DNA of 18,674 nt from Nitrospirae bacterium RIFCSPLOW2_12_42_9 (GCA_001805205.1 MHER01000144.1:1-18674); one strand, 5' to 3'; shown: positions 1 to 7,430, counted from the first letter of the stretch. Numbers and translations are program-made. Notes: generated from the letters alone by a model not told the origin.

Positions 1-1014
1 TATCATGTGGCTGATGAAGGCATAGTCCCCCTTGCTTTTGGGGGGAATGCCTCGCCAGAAACGATTAAAGCGGTCATGTTCTGCTTCATCCGCGCCCCAC
101 TTGTCGAGCGAGAAAGGTGGATTGGCAACGACGACGTTGAACTTCATGAGACGGTCTTTTTCCACCAGTGCCGGGTTGGTCAGGGCATTGCACCATTCGA
201 TGCGGGCGCTATCCATGCCGTGCAGGAACATGTTCATGCGGGCCAGGGCCCAGGTGCTGCCGTTCACTTCCATGCCGAAGAGGGCAAAGTCCTTGCCGCC
301 CACCTCTTTAGCCGCCTCGACCAGAAGGCCGCCGGATCCGCAGGCAGGGTCGCAGATGCGATCACCGGCTTTAGGTTGGATAAGCCTGGCAAGCAGTTCT
401 GAAACCTTGTGCGGGGTGTAAAACTCTCCGGCCTTCTTGCCGGCATCAGATGCGAAACGCTCAATAAGATAAATATAAGTGTTGCCAATGACGTCTTCTA
501 AGACACGGCTTGGCCGCAAGTCGAGTTGCGGCTTGTTGAAGTCTTCCAGGAGATGCTTCAATAAGCGATTTCTGTCTTTGGTCTTTCCGAGATTAGCCTC
601 GCTGTTAAAGTCAATGTTGCGGAACACCCCCTCCAGCTTGGCCTTGTTTGACTCTTCAATTGCATCCAGAACAATATTAATCAACTCACCGATATTCGCC
701 CTGGTTCTGCGCTCGAAGAGGCTGTAAAAATCTGCATGAAATTGATCTTCTTGGCCTGTGTCCTTGTCCTCATAATTTACGTAGGGCAGTGTAAAACGCT
801 CCCGTTCGAGCTTTCGCCTGATACGCTCATCATTATCACCATACTGCTTCTTATATCCCTCGTAATGGTCTTTCCATACATCCGAGATATACTTCAAAAA
901 CAGCATAACAAGGATATAGTCCTTATACTGCGCCGGATCAACCGGCCCCCGGAAGGTATCGCATGCCGCCCACGCTATGCTATTAATTTCCTCCTGCGAA
1001 ATATTTGTGGCCAT
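1..1014 (-). CDS. hsdM: Type I restriction-modification DNA methyltransferase subunit M (HsdM), 3' end outside window
   Basis: Adenine-N6 methyltransferase subunit of a type I restriction-modification system. It would act in the cytoplasm with HsdS to methylate the target that HsdS chooses. The 338 visible residues start with MATNISQEEINS and hold an HsdM N-terminal helical domain (about 1-170), the family signature GEFYTP (196-201), SAM-binding motif I DPACGSGG (222-229) and catalytic motif IV NPPF (298-301), the N6-adenine form. The reading frame is open to the first base of the window, so the C-terminal part is missing only because of the window edge. The ATG lies one base after the hsdS stop codon (TAA-C-ATG), so the two genes are almost certainly translationally coupled and share the promoter at 1658-1686. 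GC content rises clearly toward the left edge compared with hsdS and the genes beyond. An hsdR gene, if present, would lie outside the window. Confidence 0.95.
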   Translation of the reverse strand, partial: MATNISQEEINSIAWAACDTFRGPVDPAQYKDYILVMLFLKYISDVWKDHYEGYKKQYGDNDERIRRKLERERFTLPYVNYEDKDTGQEDQFHADFYSLFERRTRANIGELINIVLDAIEESNKAKLEGVFRNIDFNSEANLGKTKDRNRLLKHLLEDFNKPQLDLRPSRVLEDVIGNTYIYLIERFASDAGKKAGEFYTPHKVSELLARLIQPKAGDRICDPACGSGGLLVEAAKEVGGKDFALFGMEVNGSTWALARMNMFLHGMDSARIEWCNALTNPALVEKDRLMKFNVVVANPPFSLDKWGADEAEHDRFNRFWRGIPPKSKGDYAFISHMI

Positions 1015-1015
1015 G

Positions 1016-1603
1016 TTATTTCTCCTTCCTGGTCTTGATTGCCTTTAAGGATATTGTATTGATCAATAATAAGCGTTTTCCCTGAAGTTCTGCGAGCAGT
1101 TTTTTTTCTTTTTCTATCAACCTGCTTAACCCGACAATTTTATATTGAATAGCCATATCCGGCACGTCTACGGGAAGCCCTTTGAAAGCAGATAAGGTAA
1201 CAAGAGGCATGTGAGTACCCCGGCGGGCGATATTGTGGATGTATTCCTGTGCAGGGGACTGGTTAATATACCATGCAAGATATTCAGGTAAAATAATCTC
1301 ATTCCTCACCTTTATAACAAAAAAATGACCTACAGCTACCGTGTTCTGGAGTTCATCAATGATTGGCGCTGCCCAGTTCCGGTGGCCTCTGGAAAGAAAG
1401 AGTACGTCACCCTGGTGAATCAGATACTGCTCTGTTGACTTATCAATCCTGACCCGGGAAAGGCCTTCCCTGTTAAGGGTATGATTTTCATCAAAGTCAC
1501 GAATCTGGATCACCCGGTTAGTGCCATCGTCCGCAGGCTCAATCTTTTTTCTAAACTGGTATCCAATCTGGACATCTGCGATTTCAGTAATCTTCTTTTT
1601 CAT
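1016..1603 (-). CDS. hsdS: Type I restriction specificity subunit S, half-size (single TRD)
   Basis: DNA-recognition subunit of the type I system. At 195 residues it is about half a usual HsdS (roughly 400 residues with two target-recognition domains). It has one TRD (about 1-155; note EIADVQIGYQFRKKIEP near the start and the GDVLFLSRG and LPEYLAWYIN segments typical of S-subunit TRDs), followed by one conserved-region helix (about 155-195, rich in K, E and L) that would pack against HsdM or a second S copy. Such half subunits are known to work as homodimers reading a symmetric split site, which is the likely arrangement here. The gene precedes hsdM, unlike the common hsdR-hsdM-hsdS order. 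No clear Shine-Dalgarno precedes the ATG. The TRD identity cannot be tied to a target sequence from inspection. Confidence 0.88.
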   Translation of the reverse strand: MKKKITEIADVQIGYQFRKKIEPADDGTNRVIQIRDFDENHTLNREGLSRVRIDKSTEQYLIHQGDVLFLSRGHRNWAAPIIDELQNTVAVGHFFVIKVRNEIILPEYLAWYINQSPAQEYIHNIARRGTHMPLVTLSAFKGLPVDVPDMAIQYKIVGLSRLIEKEKKLLAELQGKRLLLINTISLKAIKTRKEK

Positions 1604-1881
1604 ATGGACTTGACTATATCGATACTTTTATTGAAATATCCATCATACTCAACAAAAATATTACATCTAAGAAAGCTGTTTGTCAAGAAATATTTACATG
1701 ATTGAAGATACTCAATAATTAATTGTCCTGTCAACGGCTTGACCGACCGCTGTCTCTGTGGATTTTTTCAGACCCCCGATACCAATGCTCGTGAACTCCA
1801 GGCCAGATATATTGGCATAGAAGGAGTGTTTTGGGGCTTTAATTTGATAGGGTTCAAGAGAGAAAAGATTTACTGTACATA
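1604..1881. other. Gap between hsdS and the zinc-ribbon gene
   Basis: It holds the hsdS promoter and its leader (about 1604-1690). On the minus strand there is an open frame of 62 codons (ATG at 1900, stop at 1712) that overlaps the last 19 bases of the zinc-ribbon gene. Its C-terminal stretch, IGIGGLKKSTETAVGQAVDR, has the look of an ordinary protein end, vaguely like CsgG-family lipoprotein C-termini. There is no ribosome-binding site, and the region may be a gene remnant. I do not call it as a gene. Confidence 0.4.
1658..1686 (-). promoter_or_regulatory. Sigma70 promoter of the hsdS-hsdM operon
   Basis: On the minus strand, -35 TTGACA (1686-1681), a 17-base spacer and -10 TAATAT (1663-1658). 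Transcription would begin near 1651, leaving a leader of about 48 bases before the hsdS ATG. The octamer TTGAGTAT (minus strand) occurs on both sides of the promoter, at 1715-1708 and 1652-1645, and could be an operator pair. Confidence 0.75.
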
Positions 1882-2472
1882 TTATCCCCCAAACAGCCAT
1901 CTCTTGAAATTCCAGAAATTGAGCAGTCTCTGGATAAAGGCTGTCTGATCTACCTTGATGGCAAGCCTTTCGATCTCTACGCGGTTTTTTTCTATCTCTC
2001 TGTCCTGAACCCTTTCAAGACCGCCGTCTGCTATGAAGTGTCTTATCTTATCGAGTTCACCGGCGTCAAGCCATACGCCGTGATTGCCGCACTCATCTAT
2101 TATTACACCGGATATTTTCGCAAAGTTTTTTCGGTTCATTATCTTGCCGCACCGGACGCATGGGACATAAGTTACAGTATCCTGAGCCGGTTTCCTGATA
2201 TATTCGTCATCGAGGCTTTCGTCTTTGTAGACGTCAGATTCCCTTGTAGTCCTGTGAAATTCTCCACGGTCAAGCCAGAGACCACCGCAATCCGGACATA
2301 ATTCGTATTTTTCATTATTCTGAGTGTGAGTTGCAAGTGGCTTCTTGCAACGGGGGCAGCAGGGCGGTATGTCTTCCGTCTGGTCTTTAATATGCCCTCC
2401 GCAGAATGGGCATATCATTAAGGCCGTATTAATATCCTTTCCACAATATATACAGATTTTTGTTTCGTACAT
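1882..2472 (-). CDS. TFIIB-type zinc-ribbon protein with repeated zinc-finger domains
   Basis: A 196-residue small zinc protein. It has an N-terminal zinc ribbon (C7-x2-C10, C21-x2-C24), then a zf-TFIIB-type domain (C39-x2-C42 and C59-x2-C62, followed by GGLWLDRGEF), then a second one (C105-x2-C108, C128 and H131, followed by GVWLDAGEL). The W-L-D-x-G-E-L/F ending after the last metal ligands is the hallmark of this family. The C-terminal 45 residues are charged and probably helical (VQDREIEKNRVEIERLAIK), ending in an aromatic tail (FWNFKRWLFGG). The molecular function of these bacterial proteins is not established; nucleic acid binding is assumed only from the fold. It starts at an ATG without a good Shine-Dalgarno, and it is divergent from the CDF transporter gene. 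Confidence 0.82.
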   Translation of the reverse strand: MYETKICIYCGKDINTALMICPFCGGHIKDQTEDIPPCCPRCKKPLATHTQNNEKYELCPDCGGLWLDRGEFHRTTRESDVYKDESLDDEYIRKPAQDTVTYVPCVRCGKIMNRKNFAKISGVIIDECGNHGVWLDAGELDKIRHFIADGGLERVQDREIEKNRVEIERLAIKVDQTAFIQRLLNFWNFKRWLFGG

Positions 2473-2599
2473 GTTTAGAGATAATAAATAGGTTACTTAC
2501 ATTGATGCATATTATTTTAATTAAAGTTATTAGCCAATAAGTTAACAAAGGTTGGTCTATATTGCATGCAGAGATTAATTTTCATATACTTAAGGCATT

Positions 2600-3517
2600 A
2601 TGGAGCACGGTCATCACCCTAAGATAGCAGGCCACGATGAGCATCACGACCATCCCCACGAGCATGTCCACAGGAGTGTGGAGAAGAAGAGGCTTACGAT
2701 AGTTGCCGGCCTTACCGGTTCTATGATGGTTATCGAGGGCATTGGTGGATATATAACAAACAGCCTTGCACTCCTGTCGGATGCCTTTCACATGCTGACG
2801 CATTTCGGGGCATTAATGATTAGCCTTTCTGCAATCATAATTGCAACGAGGTTTCAGTCTGAAGACAAGACATTCGGTTACTGGCGGGCAGAGATCCTGA
2901 CAGCCCTTCTTAATGGTATTACCCTCGTCCCCATCGTTGGTTACATCCTGTATGAGTCTTACCACAGGTATCTCCATCCTGAGCCAATCAGGGACACCCT
3001 CATGCTTGTTGTTGCATTCGTCGGTCTCATAGTAAATATTGTCAGTGCCCTTGCCCTCTGGGGTGTTGGTAAGGAAGACATTAATATCAGGGGCGCCTTT
3101 TTGCATATGCTGGGGGATACACTCTCTTCTGTGGCTGTAATCATCGCGGGTGTGATTATATATTTCACGAACTGGCTGACTGTAGATCCTATTGCCAGCG
3201 TCGTTATCAGTATTATGATTCTTATATGGTCTGCCGGACTTATATATGAATCAGTGCATGTGCTTCTTGAGTCTGTCCCAAAGGGAATAAGAGTTGATGA
3301 GGTTGAGCGCTTAATCAAAGCTGTGTCAGGTGTGGAGGATGTTCATGACATACATATTTGGCAGATTACGTCAGGTATGTATTCTCTGACTTGTCATGTA
3401 ATGGTAGGAGATATGAATATTTCAGAGGCTCAGGGAATAGTGCAACAGATCCAGTACACTCTGGATAAACAGTTTCATATAACACATGCGAATGTCCAGT
3501 TGGAGCATTCTCTTTAA
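2600..3517 (+). CDS. Cation diffusion facilitator (CzcD/ZitB-like zinc exporter)
   Basis: An inner-membrane proton antiporter of the CDF family, expected to export Zn2+ or a similar divalent cation from the cytoplasm. The 305 residues begin with a His-rich cytoplasmic tail (residues 2-24, ten His). Six transmembrane segments follow from about residue 33 to 220, then a cytoplasmic ferredoxin-like domain to the end (with VEDVHDIHIWQI). The core metal site needs H-x3-D in TM5, which is present (H169, D173, in FLHMLGDTLSS), and H-x3-D in TM2. Here the TM2 pair reads H64-x3-H68 (SDAFHMLTHFG), so the usual Asp is His. This could alter metal choice or be a subgroup feature. The start codon is weakly supported (AAGG upstream). 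The DUF72 gene follows after 46 bases and may be co-transcribed. Confidence 0.93.
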   Translation: MEHGHHPKIAGHDEHHDHPHEHVHRSVEKKRLTIVAGLTGSMMVIEGIGGYITNSLALLSDAFHMLTHFGALMISLSAIIIATRFQSEDKTFGYWRAEILTALLNGITLVPIVGYILYESYHRYLHPEPIRDTLMLVVAFVGLIVNIVSALALWGVGKEDINIRGAFLHMLGDTLSSVAVIIAGVIIYFTNWLTVDPIASVVISIMILIWSAGLIYESVHVLLESVPKGIRVDEVERLIKAVSGVEDVHDIHIWQITSGMYSLTCHVMVGDMNISEAQGIVQQIQYTLDKQFHITHANVQLEHSL

Positions 3518-3563
3518 AGGGATTTTATTAATTATTGACTATTGACTGACCTATTGACCCAAT

Positions 3564-4313
3564 ATGAAACTCGGCAAGCTTTACATAGGCACCAGCGGCT
3601 GGAACTACGAACATTGGAGAGGCATATTCTATCCAGATGATTTACCGCAAAATAGATGGCTCGACTTCTACTCTCAACACTTTGACACAGTTGAAATTAA
3701 TTTCAGCTTCTATCGCCTCCCTGAAAAGAAGACCTTTGAAGGATGGTATCACACGACACAAGAACACTTTTCTTTTACAGCAAAGGTGAGCAGGTTTTAT
3801 ACCCACATGAAGAAACTTGCACTCCCTGAGGAAAATCTATCACGCTTCCTTGAGAATGCCACAGGACTCGGAGATAAACTATCTGCCATCCTATTTCAGC
3901 TTCCACCCTTCTGGAATGTAAATGTGGAGAGGTTGGCACAACTTGCTGCTTACATGAACGCTCAGAAGATACTTCCTGGCATACGGTCTGTGCTTGAGGT
4001 CAGAAACAATTCATGGCTTTCTGAAGATGTATTCAAGGTTCTCAAGGATAACAATATCGCTCTATGTCTTGCAGACTGGCCGGAACTCCCTGTAGATAGC
4101 CCCATAACAGCAGACTTTGTCTACGTCAGAAGACACGGCCCATCAGCACTCTACGCCTCACGATATACACAGAAGGAACTTGAGGCCGATGCAGGGATGA
4201 TCAGGAGGTGGCTCACCTCTGGCAAAGACGTCTACGTCTACTTCAATAACGATGCCATGGCCTGGGCCGTCAAGAATGCATTAGAATTGAAAAAGTTACT
4301 CAAACAGGGATAG
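3564..4313 (+). CDS. DUF72 (YecE-like) family protein
   Basis: A member of the DUF72/YecE family, TIM-barrel-like proteins of unknown biochemical role found widely in bacteria and archaea. The 249-residue length is normal. Family landmarks are visible in order: the N-terminal strand IGTSGWNYEHWRGIFYP (about 8-24), TVEINFSFYRLP (about 42-53), the LFQLPP segment (about 109-114), RNNSW (about 147-151), YVRRHGP (about 187-193) and the C-terminal FNNDAMAWAVKNA (about 227-239). There is no signal peptide and no membrane segment, so it is probably cytoplasmic. It follows the CDF gene by 46 bases that contain three copies of ATTGAC(T/C) and no obvious promoter, so co-transcription is plausible but a functional link is not shown. 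A weak match AACTCGG lies inside the gene; no clear Shine-Dalgarno is seen upstream of the ATG. Confidence 0.9.
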   Translation: MKLGKLYIGTSGWNYEHWRGIFYPDDLPQNRWLDFYSQHFDTVEINFSFYRLPEKKTFEGWYHTTQEHFSFTAKVSRFYTHMKKLALPEENLSRFLENATGLGDKLSAILFQLPPFWNVNVERLAQLAAYMNAQKILPGIRSVLEVRNNSWLSEDVFKVLKDNNIALCLADWPELPVDSPITADFVYVRRHGPSALYASRYTQKELEADAGMIRRWLTSGKDVYVYFNNDAMAWAVKNALELKKLLKQG

Positions 4314-4380
4314 CGACTATTTTCATATAAATTAATAAATTGAAAAATGGTCGATGTTCTGTTTTTGTTATGTTTTTATC

Positions 4381-4409
4381 TTTACTTTTTAATAAATACC
4401 ATCCATAAT
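4381..4409 (+). promoter_or_regulatory. Possible promoter of the FKBP-type isomerase gene
   Basis: A -35-like TTTACT (4381-4386), a 17-base spacer and a -10-like CATAAT (4404-4409) would start a transcript near 4416, about 30 bases before the ATG. The match is moderate and the region is AT-rich, so it is tentative. Confidence 0.4.
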
Positions 4410-4445
4410 GTGTCCATTAAATTTCCCCACTGAAAGGAATAGTTA

Positions 4446-4874
4446 ATGTCACTGGCAAAAAATGGTGATACTGTAAAGGTTCACTACACAGGTAAACTTG
4501 ATGATGGTACAGTATTTGATACATCCGTTGGACGCGACCCATTAATTTTTATGTTAGGGACCGGACAACTAATCCCTGGTTTCGAGGAGGCCATAATAGG
4601 AATGTCCTCAGGTGATAACAAAACAATCTTAATCCCGTCTGATAAGGCCTATGGCCCACACCGTAAGGAGATGGTGGTAGCAGTGGCCAAAAATCAATTC
4701 CCGGAAGACATTAAATTAAATTTAGGCGAACAGCTTGAGCTAACACAATCCGATGACAAGGTGATAATAGTTTCAATCCTTGAGATATCTGATTCAGCAG
4801 TGACATTAGATGCCAATCACCCTCTTGCAGGGAAAGACCTGACATTTGATGTTCAACTCGTAGAAATTACCTGA
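4446..4874 (+). CDS. FKBP-type peptidyl-prolyl cis-trans isomerase, SlyD/FkpB-like
   Basis: A cytoplasmic prolyl isomerase and chaperone of the SlyD/SlpA group, 142 residues. The FKBP core is split as in this group: N-terminal part VKVHYTGKLDDGTVFDTS (10-27) and IPGFEEAI (43-50), then an inserted chaperone flap domain (about 71-120), then the return strand HPLAGKDLTFDVQL (125-138), the best family marker. It lacks the His/Cys-rich metal-binding tail of E. coli SlyD, so nickel-delivery activity is not indicated. AAAGGA lies about 7 bases before the ATG. It converges with the ZIP transporter gene, with only 15 bases between the stop codons and no hairpin terminator visible in that gap. Confidence 0.93.
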   Translation: MSLAKNGDTVKVHYTGKLDDGTVFDTSVGRDPLIFMLGTGQLIPGFEEAIIGMSSGDNKTILIPSDKAYGPHRKEMVVAVAKNQFPEDIKLNLGEQLELTQSDDKVIIVSILEISDSAVTLDANHPLAGKDLTFDVQLVEIT

Positions 4875-4889
4875 CAAACTTATAAAACA

Positions 4890-5714
4890 TCAACCAAAAG
4901 CAACATCAAGTATCATCATCACTACAAAGCCTATCATTGCACCCATGGTTGCTATATCTGTATTTCCATGGTGCTGTGATTCAGGTATCAATTCCTCCAC
5001 TGTAACAAATATCATAGCACCTGCGGCAAATGAAAGGGCATATGGAAGTAATGCCTGTGAGGATAGTACCACTGCTGCACCGATTATTCCTGCAACGGGT
5101 TCAACTATAGCTGATAGCTGGCCATACCAGAAGCTCTTGAGCCGTGACAGCCCTTCCCGTCTCAGGGGCATGGATACCGCAATCCCTTCAGGAAAATTCT
5201 GTAGACCGATCCCTATCGCGAGGGCAACAGCACTTGCAAATGTAGCTGAAGACTGTCCTGAGGCAGCAGCACCAAAGGCTACTCCAACCGCAAGGCCCTC
5301 AGGAAAATTATGCAAGGTAATGGCCAGGACAAGGAGGGTACTGCGATGCCAGGAGGTCTTTATCCCTTCAGCCATATTCATGGAAAAACCGCTGTGGAGA
5401 TGAGGAAGAACCTTATCTATCCCACGTAAGAATATTCCCCCGGCAAGAAATCCTACAGCAGGGGGGACCCATACAGGTATATCCTTACCTTCTGACATCT
5501 CAATTGCAGGTGCAAGTAATGACCAGTAACTTGCTGCAATCATCACACCTGCGGCAAAACCTAAGACCCCATCAAGAACCTTTGTACTCACATCTTTTGC
5601 CATAAACACAAGGGAGGCACCAAAGGCCGTAACCCCCCATGTAAAAGAAGTAGCAAGAAGTGCCTGTACCACAGGATTAAGATTCTGTATATAATTCAGG
5701 ACAGTTATATTCAT
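4890..5714 (-). CDS. ZIP-family metal transporter (ZupT/GufA-like)
   Basis: An inner-membrane divalent metal transporter of the ZIP family, expected to mediate uptake of Zn2+ or related ions. The 274 residues have about eight hydrophobic segments and the two metal-site helices of the family: HNFPEG (135-140) and QNFPEG (172-177), with EELIPE (240-245) in a later helix. A cytoplasmic loop between early helices carries HLHSGFSMN (about 105-113), in place of the His-rich loop of other ZIPs. The QNFPEG form (Gln instead of His) is common in GufA-like members. It starts 38 bases after the DUF4149 gene on the same strand, separated by a hairpin (5733-5779); the two probably form an operon. The ATG has no good Shine-Dalgarno. 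Confidence 0.93.
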   Translation of the reverse strand: MNITVLNYIQNLNPVVQALLATSFTWGVTAFGASLVFMAKDVSTKVLDGVLGFAAGVMIAASYWSLLAPAIEMSEGKDIPVWVPPAVGFLAGGIFLRGIDKVLPHLHSGFSMNMAEGIKTSWHRSTLLVLAITLHNFPEGLAVGVAFGAAASGQSSATFASAVALAIGIGLQNFPEGIAVSMPLRREGLSRLKSFWYGQLSAIVEPVAGIIGAAVVLSSQALLPYALSFAAGAMIFVTVEELIPESQHHGNTDIATMGAMIGFVVMMILDVAFG

Positions 5715-5732
5715 TTAACTTTGGAGGGACAT

Positions 5733-5779
5733 AATGGAGACAGCGGCCATTTTTATAAAAAATGCTTGCTGTCCCCATT
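5733..5779. repeat. REP-like imperfect palindrome between the DUF4149 and ZIP genes
   Basis: An inverted repeat folding as aatgg / gacagc / catttttt-type arms around a central ATA. The paired blocks are 5733-5737 with 5775-5779, 5739-5744 with 5768-5773 and 5748-5754 with 5758-5764, with short mismatched bulges between. That is 18 pairs over 47 bases. It includes the last codons and stop of the DUF4149 gene. There is no T-tract in the right place for a simple terminator. Hairpins with GGGGACAG...CATTTTT ends resemble REP elements I recall from several bacterial genomes, but I cannot confirm a family here. Confidence 0.6.
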
Positions 5780-6229
5780 TGCTATAAGAAAAATTACAAC
5801 TAATCCCGAGACCAGGATTATAACATTAAGAAAGACTGACCACTTGTGGAGGCCTTTAAACTTTGTCTTTAGTACCTCCTTCTGAGAGGTATCCTCTATT
5901 GAACGGATCTGAACCCTTACCTCCCTTGCCCTGGCAGCAACCACAAGACCGAGATAAAGCGTCAGTACTGTCATAAAGACAAGCAGACCGATCTTCCCCC
6001 AGGGATAAACCTTTTCCTTAACGGACAATAAGAGAATAGTAACAAGGGCTGTGCCACTACAGAGATATCCCATAATCCAGTACTTGGGAAATATATCTCC
6101 GAGTACGTCACCTGCAGCCTCTCTTGGTAATATCTTGAATATACTGGGTGCGCCAATGGTCACTAAGAATATCATGCCCCCGATCCAGATAATCAGTGAA
6201 AGTAAATGGATAAACCTGATTATTACCAT
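5753..6229 (-). CDS. DUF4149 family membrane protein
   Basis: A small integral membrane protein of 158 residues with about four transmembrane helices: IRFIHLLSLIIWIGGMIFLV at the N-terminus, then segments near residues 50-67, 75-93 and 130-150. The opening (FIHLLSLIIWIGGMIFLVTI) followed by a conserved G-A-P-S-I-F loop fits the DUF4149/TMEM205-like family, whose role is unknown. The start is set at the ATG at 6229 because GGAGGTG sits 4 bases upstream and the likely promoter (-10 at 6254-6249) starts transcription just before it. An in-frame ATG at 6265 lies upstream of that transcription start. The last residues (about SKHFL) are encoded inside the palindrome 5733-5779, so the C-terminus may have been changed by that element. 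The ZIP gene follows 38 bases later. Confidence 0.78.
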   Translation of the reverse strand: MVIIRFIHLLSLIIWIGGMIFLVTIGAPSIFKILPREAAGDVLGDIFPKYWIMGYLCSGTALVTILLLSVKEKVYPWGKIGLLVFMTVLTLYLGLVVAARAREVRVQIRSIEDTSQKEVLKTKFKGLHKWSVFLNVIILVSGLVVIFLIANGDSKHFL

Positions 6230-6248
6230 CCTGCACCTCCGATTAATT

Positions 6249-6277
6249 AATATAACACCTGTCAATCACATGTGCAA
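6249..6277 (-). promoter_or_regulatory. Probable promoter of the DUF4149-ZIP unit
   Basis: On the minus strand, a weak -35 TTGCAC (6277-6272), a 17-base spacer and a good -10 TATATT (6254-6249). The transcript would start near 6242, directly before the Shine-Dalgarno GGAGGTG (6240-6234) of the gene starting at 6229. Confidence 0.45.
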
Positions 6278-6347
6278 TGAAATAAATAAACCCTTCCCCC
6301 TATTTTAGAGGGTTGCAATCTTTATGACTCTTATGTTAAATTTTTCA

Positions 6348-6353
6348 TATAAT
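6348..6353 (+). promoter_or_regulatory. -10 element for the exported hypothetical gene
   Basis: A perfect TATAAT 30 bases before the ATG at 6384. No good -35 is seen at the right spacing (TGACTC at 6325-6330 is the 17-spacer position), so activator dependence or a spurious AT-rich match are both possible. Confidence 0.35.
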
Positions 6354-6383
6354 CACCTTAGTTTTGAAATATATTAAAAAACT

Positions 6384-7382
6384 ATGAAATTACTAAAAAT
6401 AGCAAATTGCATATCCTCAGTGTTTATAACTTTCTATGTATTTTGCATTCCTCTGACTTTTGCAGGATTAAAAGATATTGATCATGAGATTGCAGAAGCA
6501 GAAATTCAGAAAAACATAATAAAAAATGATCTCAGGTTTACTCTCCATCTTCAAAAAGGTGCATTTGAAAAAGGTGTACAACAGGAGATGTGGAACCAGG
6601 AAGGTAATTTGAAATCCCGGGCTGCATCTTCAGGATTAAAGTCTTTAAAACGAACATCCACCGGTGATTATATAATATCCTCACAAAATTCAAACATAAG
6701 ATTTAAGATTACGGATTTTAAAGATATAAACCTTGGCATGAAGTTCAAGCGGGCAAATTTTAACTGGTGGTATGATTCTGAAGTACCTCCTCTTTGGAAA
6801 CGCTTCATAGTTGCTGGTGGACGCGGATATGTGGTCTTTGCGTTACACGATGACGGCTGGCAATATGATGGCATTGAATTTGAATACTCTGAAGAACCAT
6901 TTCCCCGTTCTGAAAAGGAGATTGCCGAGGAGCAGAACGAGATTCGCCAGATAGAAACACTAAAACACAAAGAGGAAGAAAAAGAACGCACATTAGTGCA
7001 GGTGCATCAGAAGCGGTTAACTGAATCAAAGAAAGCAACCAAAGATTTAGGGACATTCATTCTGTCACGGCGTGAGGGCCCTGAAACCTGTAAGGTCTCA
7101 GATGCAGGTGTATCCTGTAAAAAGATTGAGAATGGCATAGAAGAGTCCTATACTATTATGTTTGCGGATATAAGAAGTATCAGAAAAGCCTATTATCCAG
7201 GTCCGGTTAGCTCAGATCAATACAGTGCGATTGAGATTGAAACGCCTGATAAACAAATGGCATCCTGGAAATATTATACTCAATGGCTCTCTCAAAATAA
7301 GGATGATATTAATAGATTTTTTGATGCCCTGACAGGTGCTCATAAAGAGTGGCGTAAAAAGTTCAGTGATATTGCTGAATAA
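6384..7382 (+). CDS. Exported protein of unknown function with a central coiled coil
   Basis: Not recognised. The 332 residues begin with a Sec-type signal peptide: charged MKLLK, a hydrophobic stretch to about residue 26, and a likely cut after PLTFA (about 27). A mixed domain follows (about 28-170) with aromatic clusters such as NWWYDSEVPPLW (about 126-137) and VVFALHDDGWQYDG (about 149-162). Then comes a highly charged, probably coiled-coil stretch (about 175-222, many E, K and Q), and a C-terminal domain (about 225-325) with two Cys (in ETCKVSDAGVSCKK) that could form a disulphide outside the cytoplasm. The protein would be periplasmic or surface-exposed. There is no Shine-Dalgarno before the ATG. 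It converges with the inositol monophosphatase-family gene across 48 bases. Confidence 0.75.
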   Translation: MKLLKIANCISSVFITFYVFCIPLTFAGLKDIDHEIAEAEIQKNIIKNDLRFTLHLQKGAFEKGVQQEMWNQEGNLKSRAASSGLKSLKRTSTGDYIISSQNSNIRFKITDFKDINLGMKFKRANFNWWYDSEVPPLWKRFIVAGGRGYVVFALHDDGWQYDGIEFEYSEEPFPRSEKEIAEEQNEIRQIETLKHKEEEKERTLVQVHQKRLTESKKATKDLGTFILSRREGPETCKVSDAGVSCKKIENGIEESYTIMFADIRSIRKAYYPGPVSSDQYSAIEIETPDKQMASWKYYTQWLSQNKDDINRFFDALTGAHKEWRKKFSDIAE

Positions 7383-7430
7383 TATTACTGTTAAGATTTA
7401 TCTAAAGCCTGATAAGCAGGTTGTTTCCCA

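Noticed and set aside
3534..3559. Three ATTGAC(T/C) repeats before the DUF72 gene
   Set aside because: Too short and AT-rich to claim as iterons or an operator; likely chance or simple duplication.
4875..4889. Possible shared terminator between the convergent FKBP and ZIP genes
   Set aside because: The 15-base gap has no inverted repeat.
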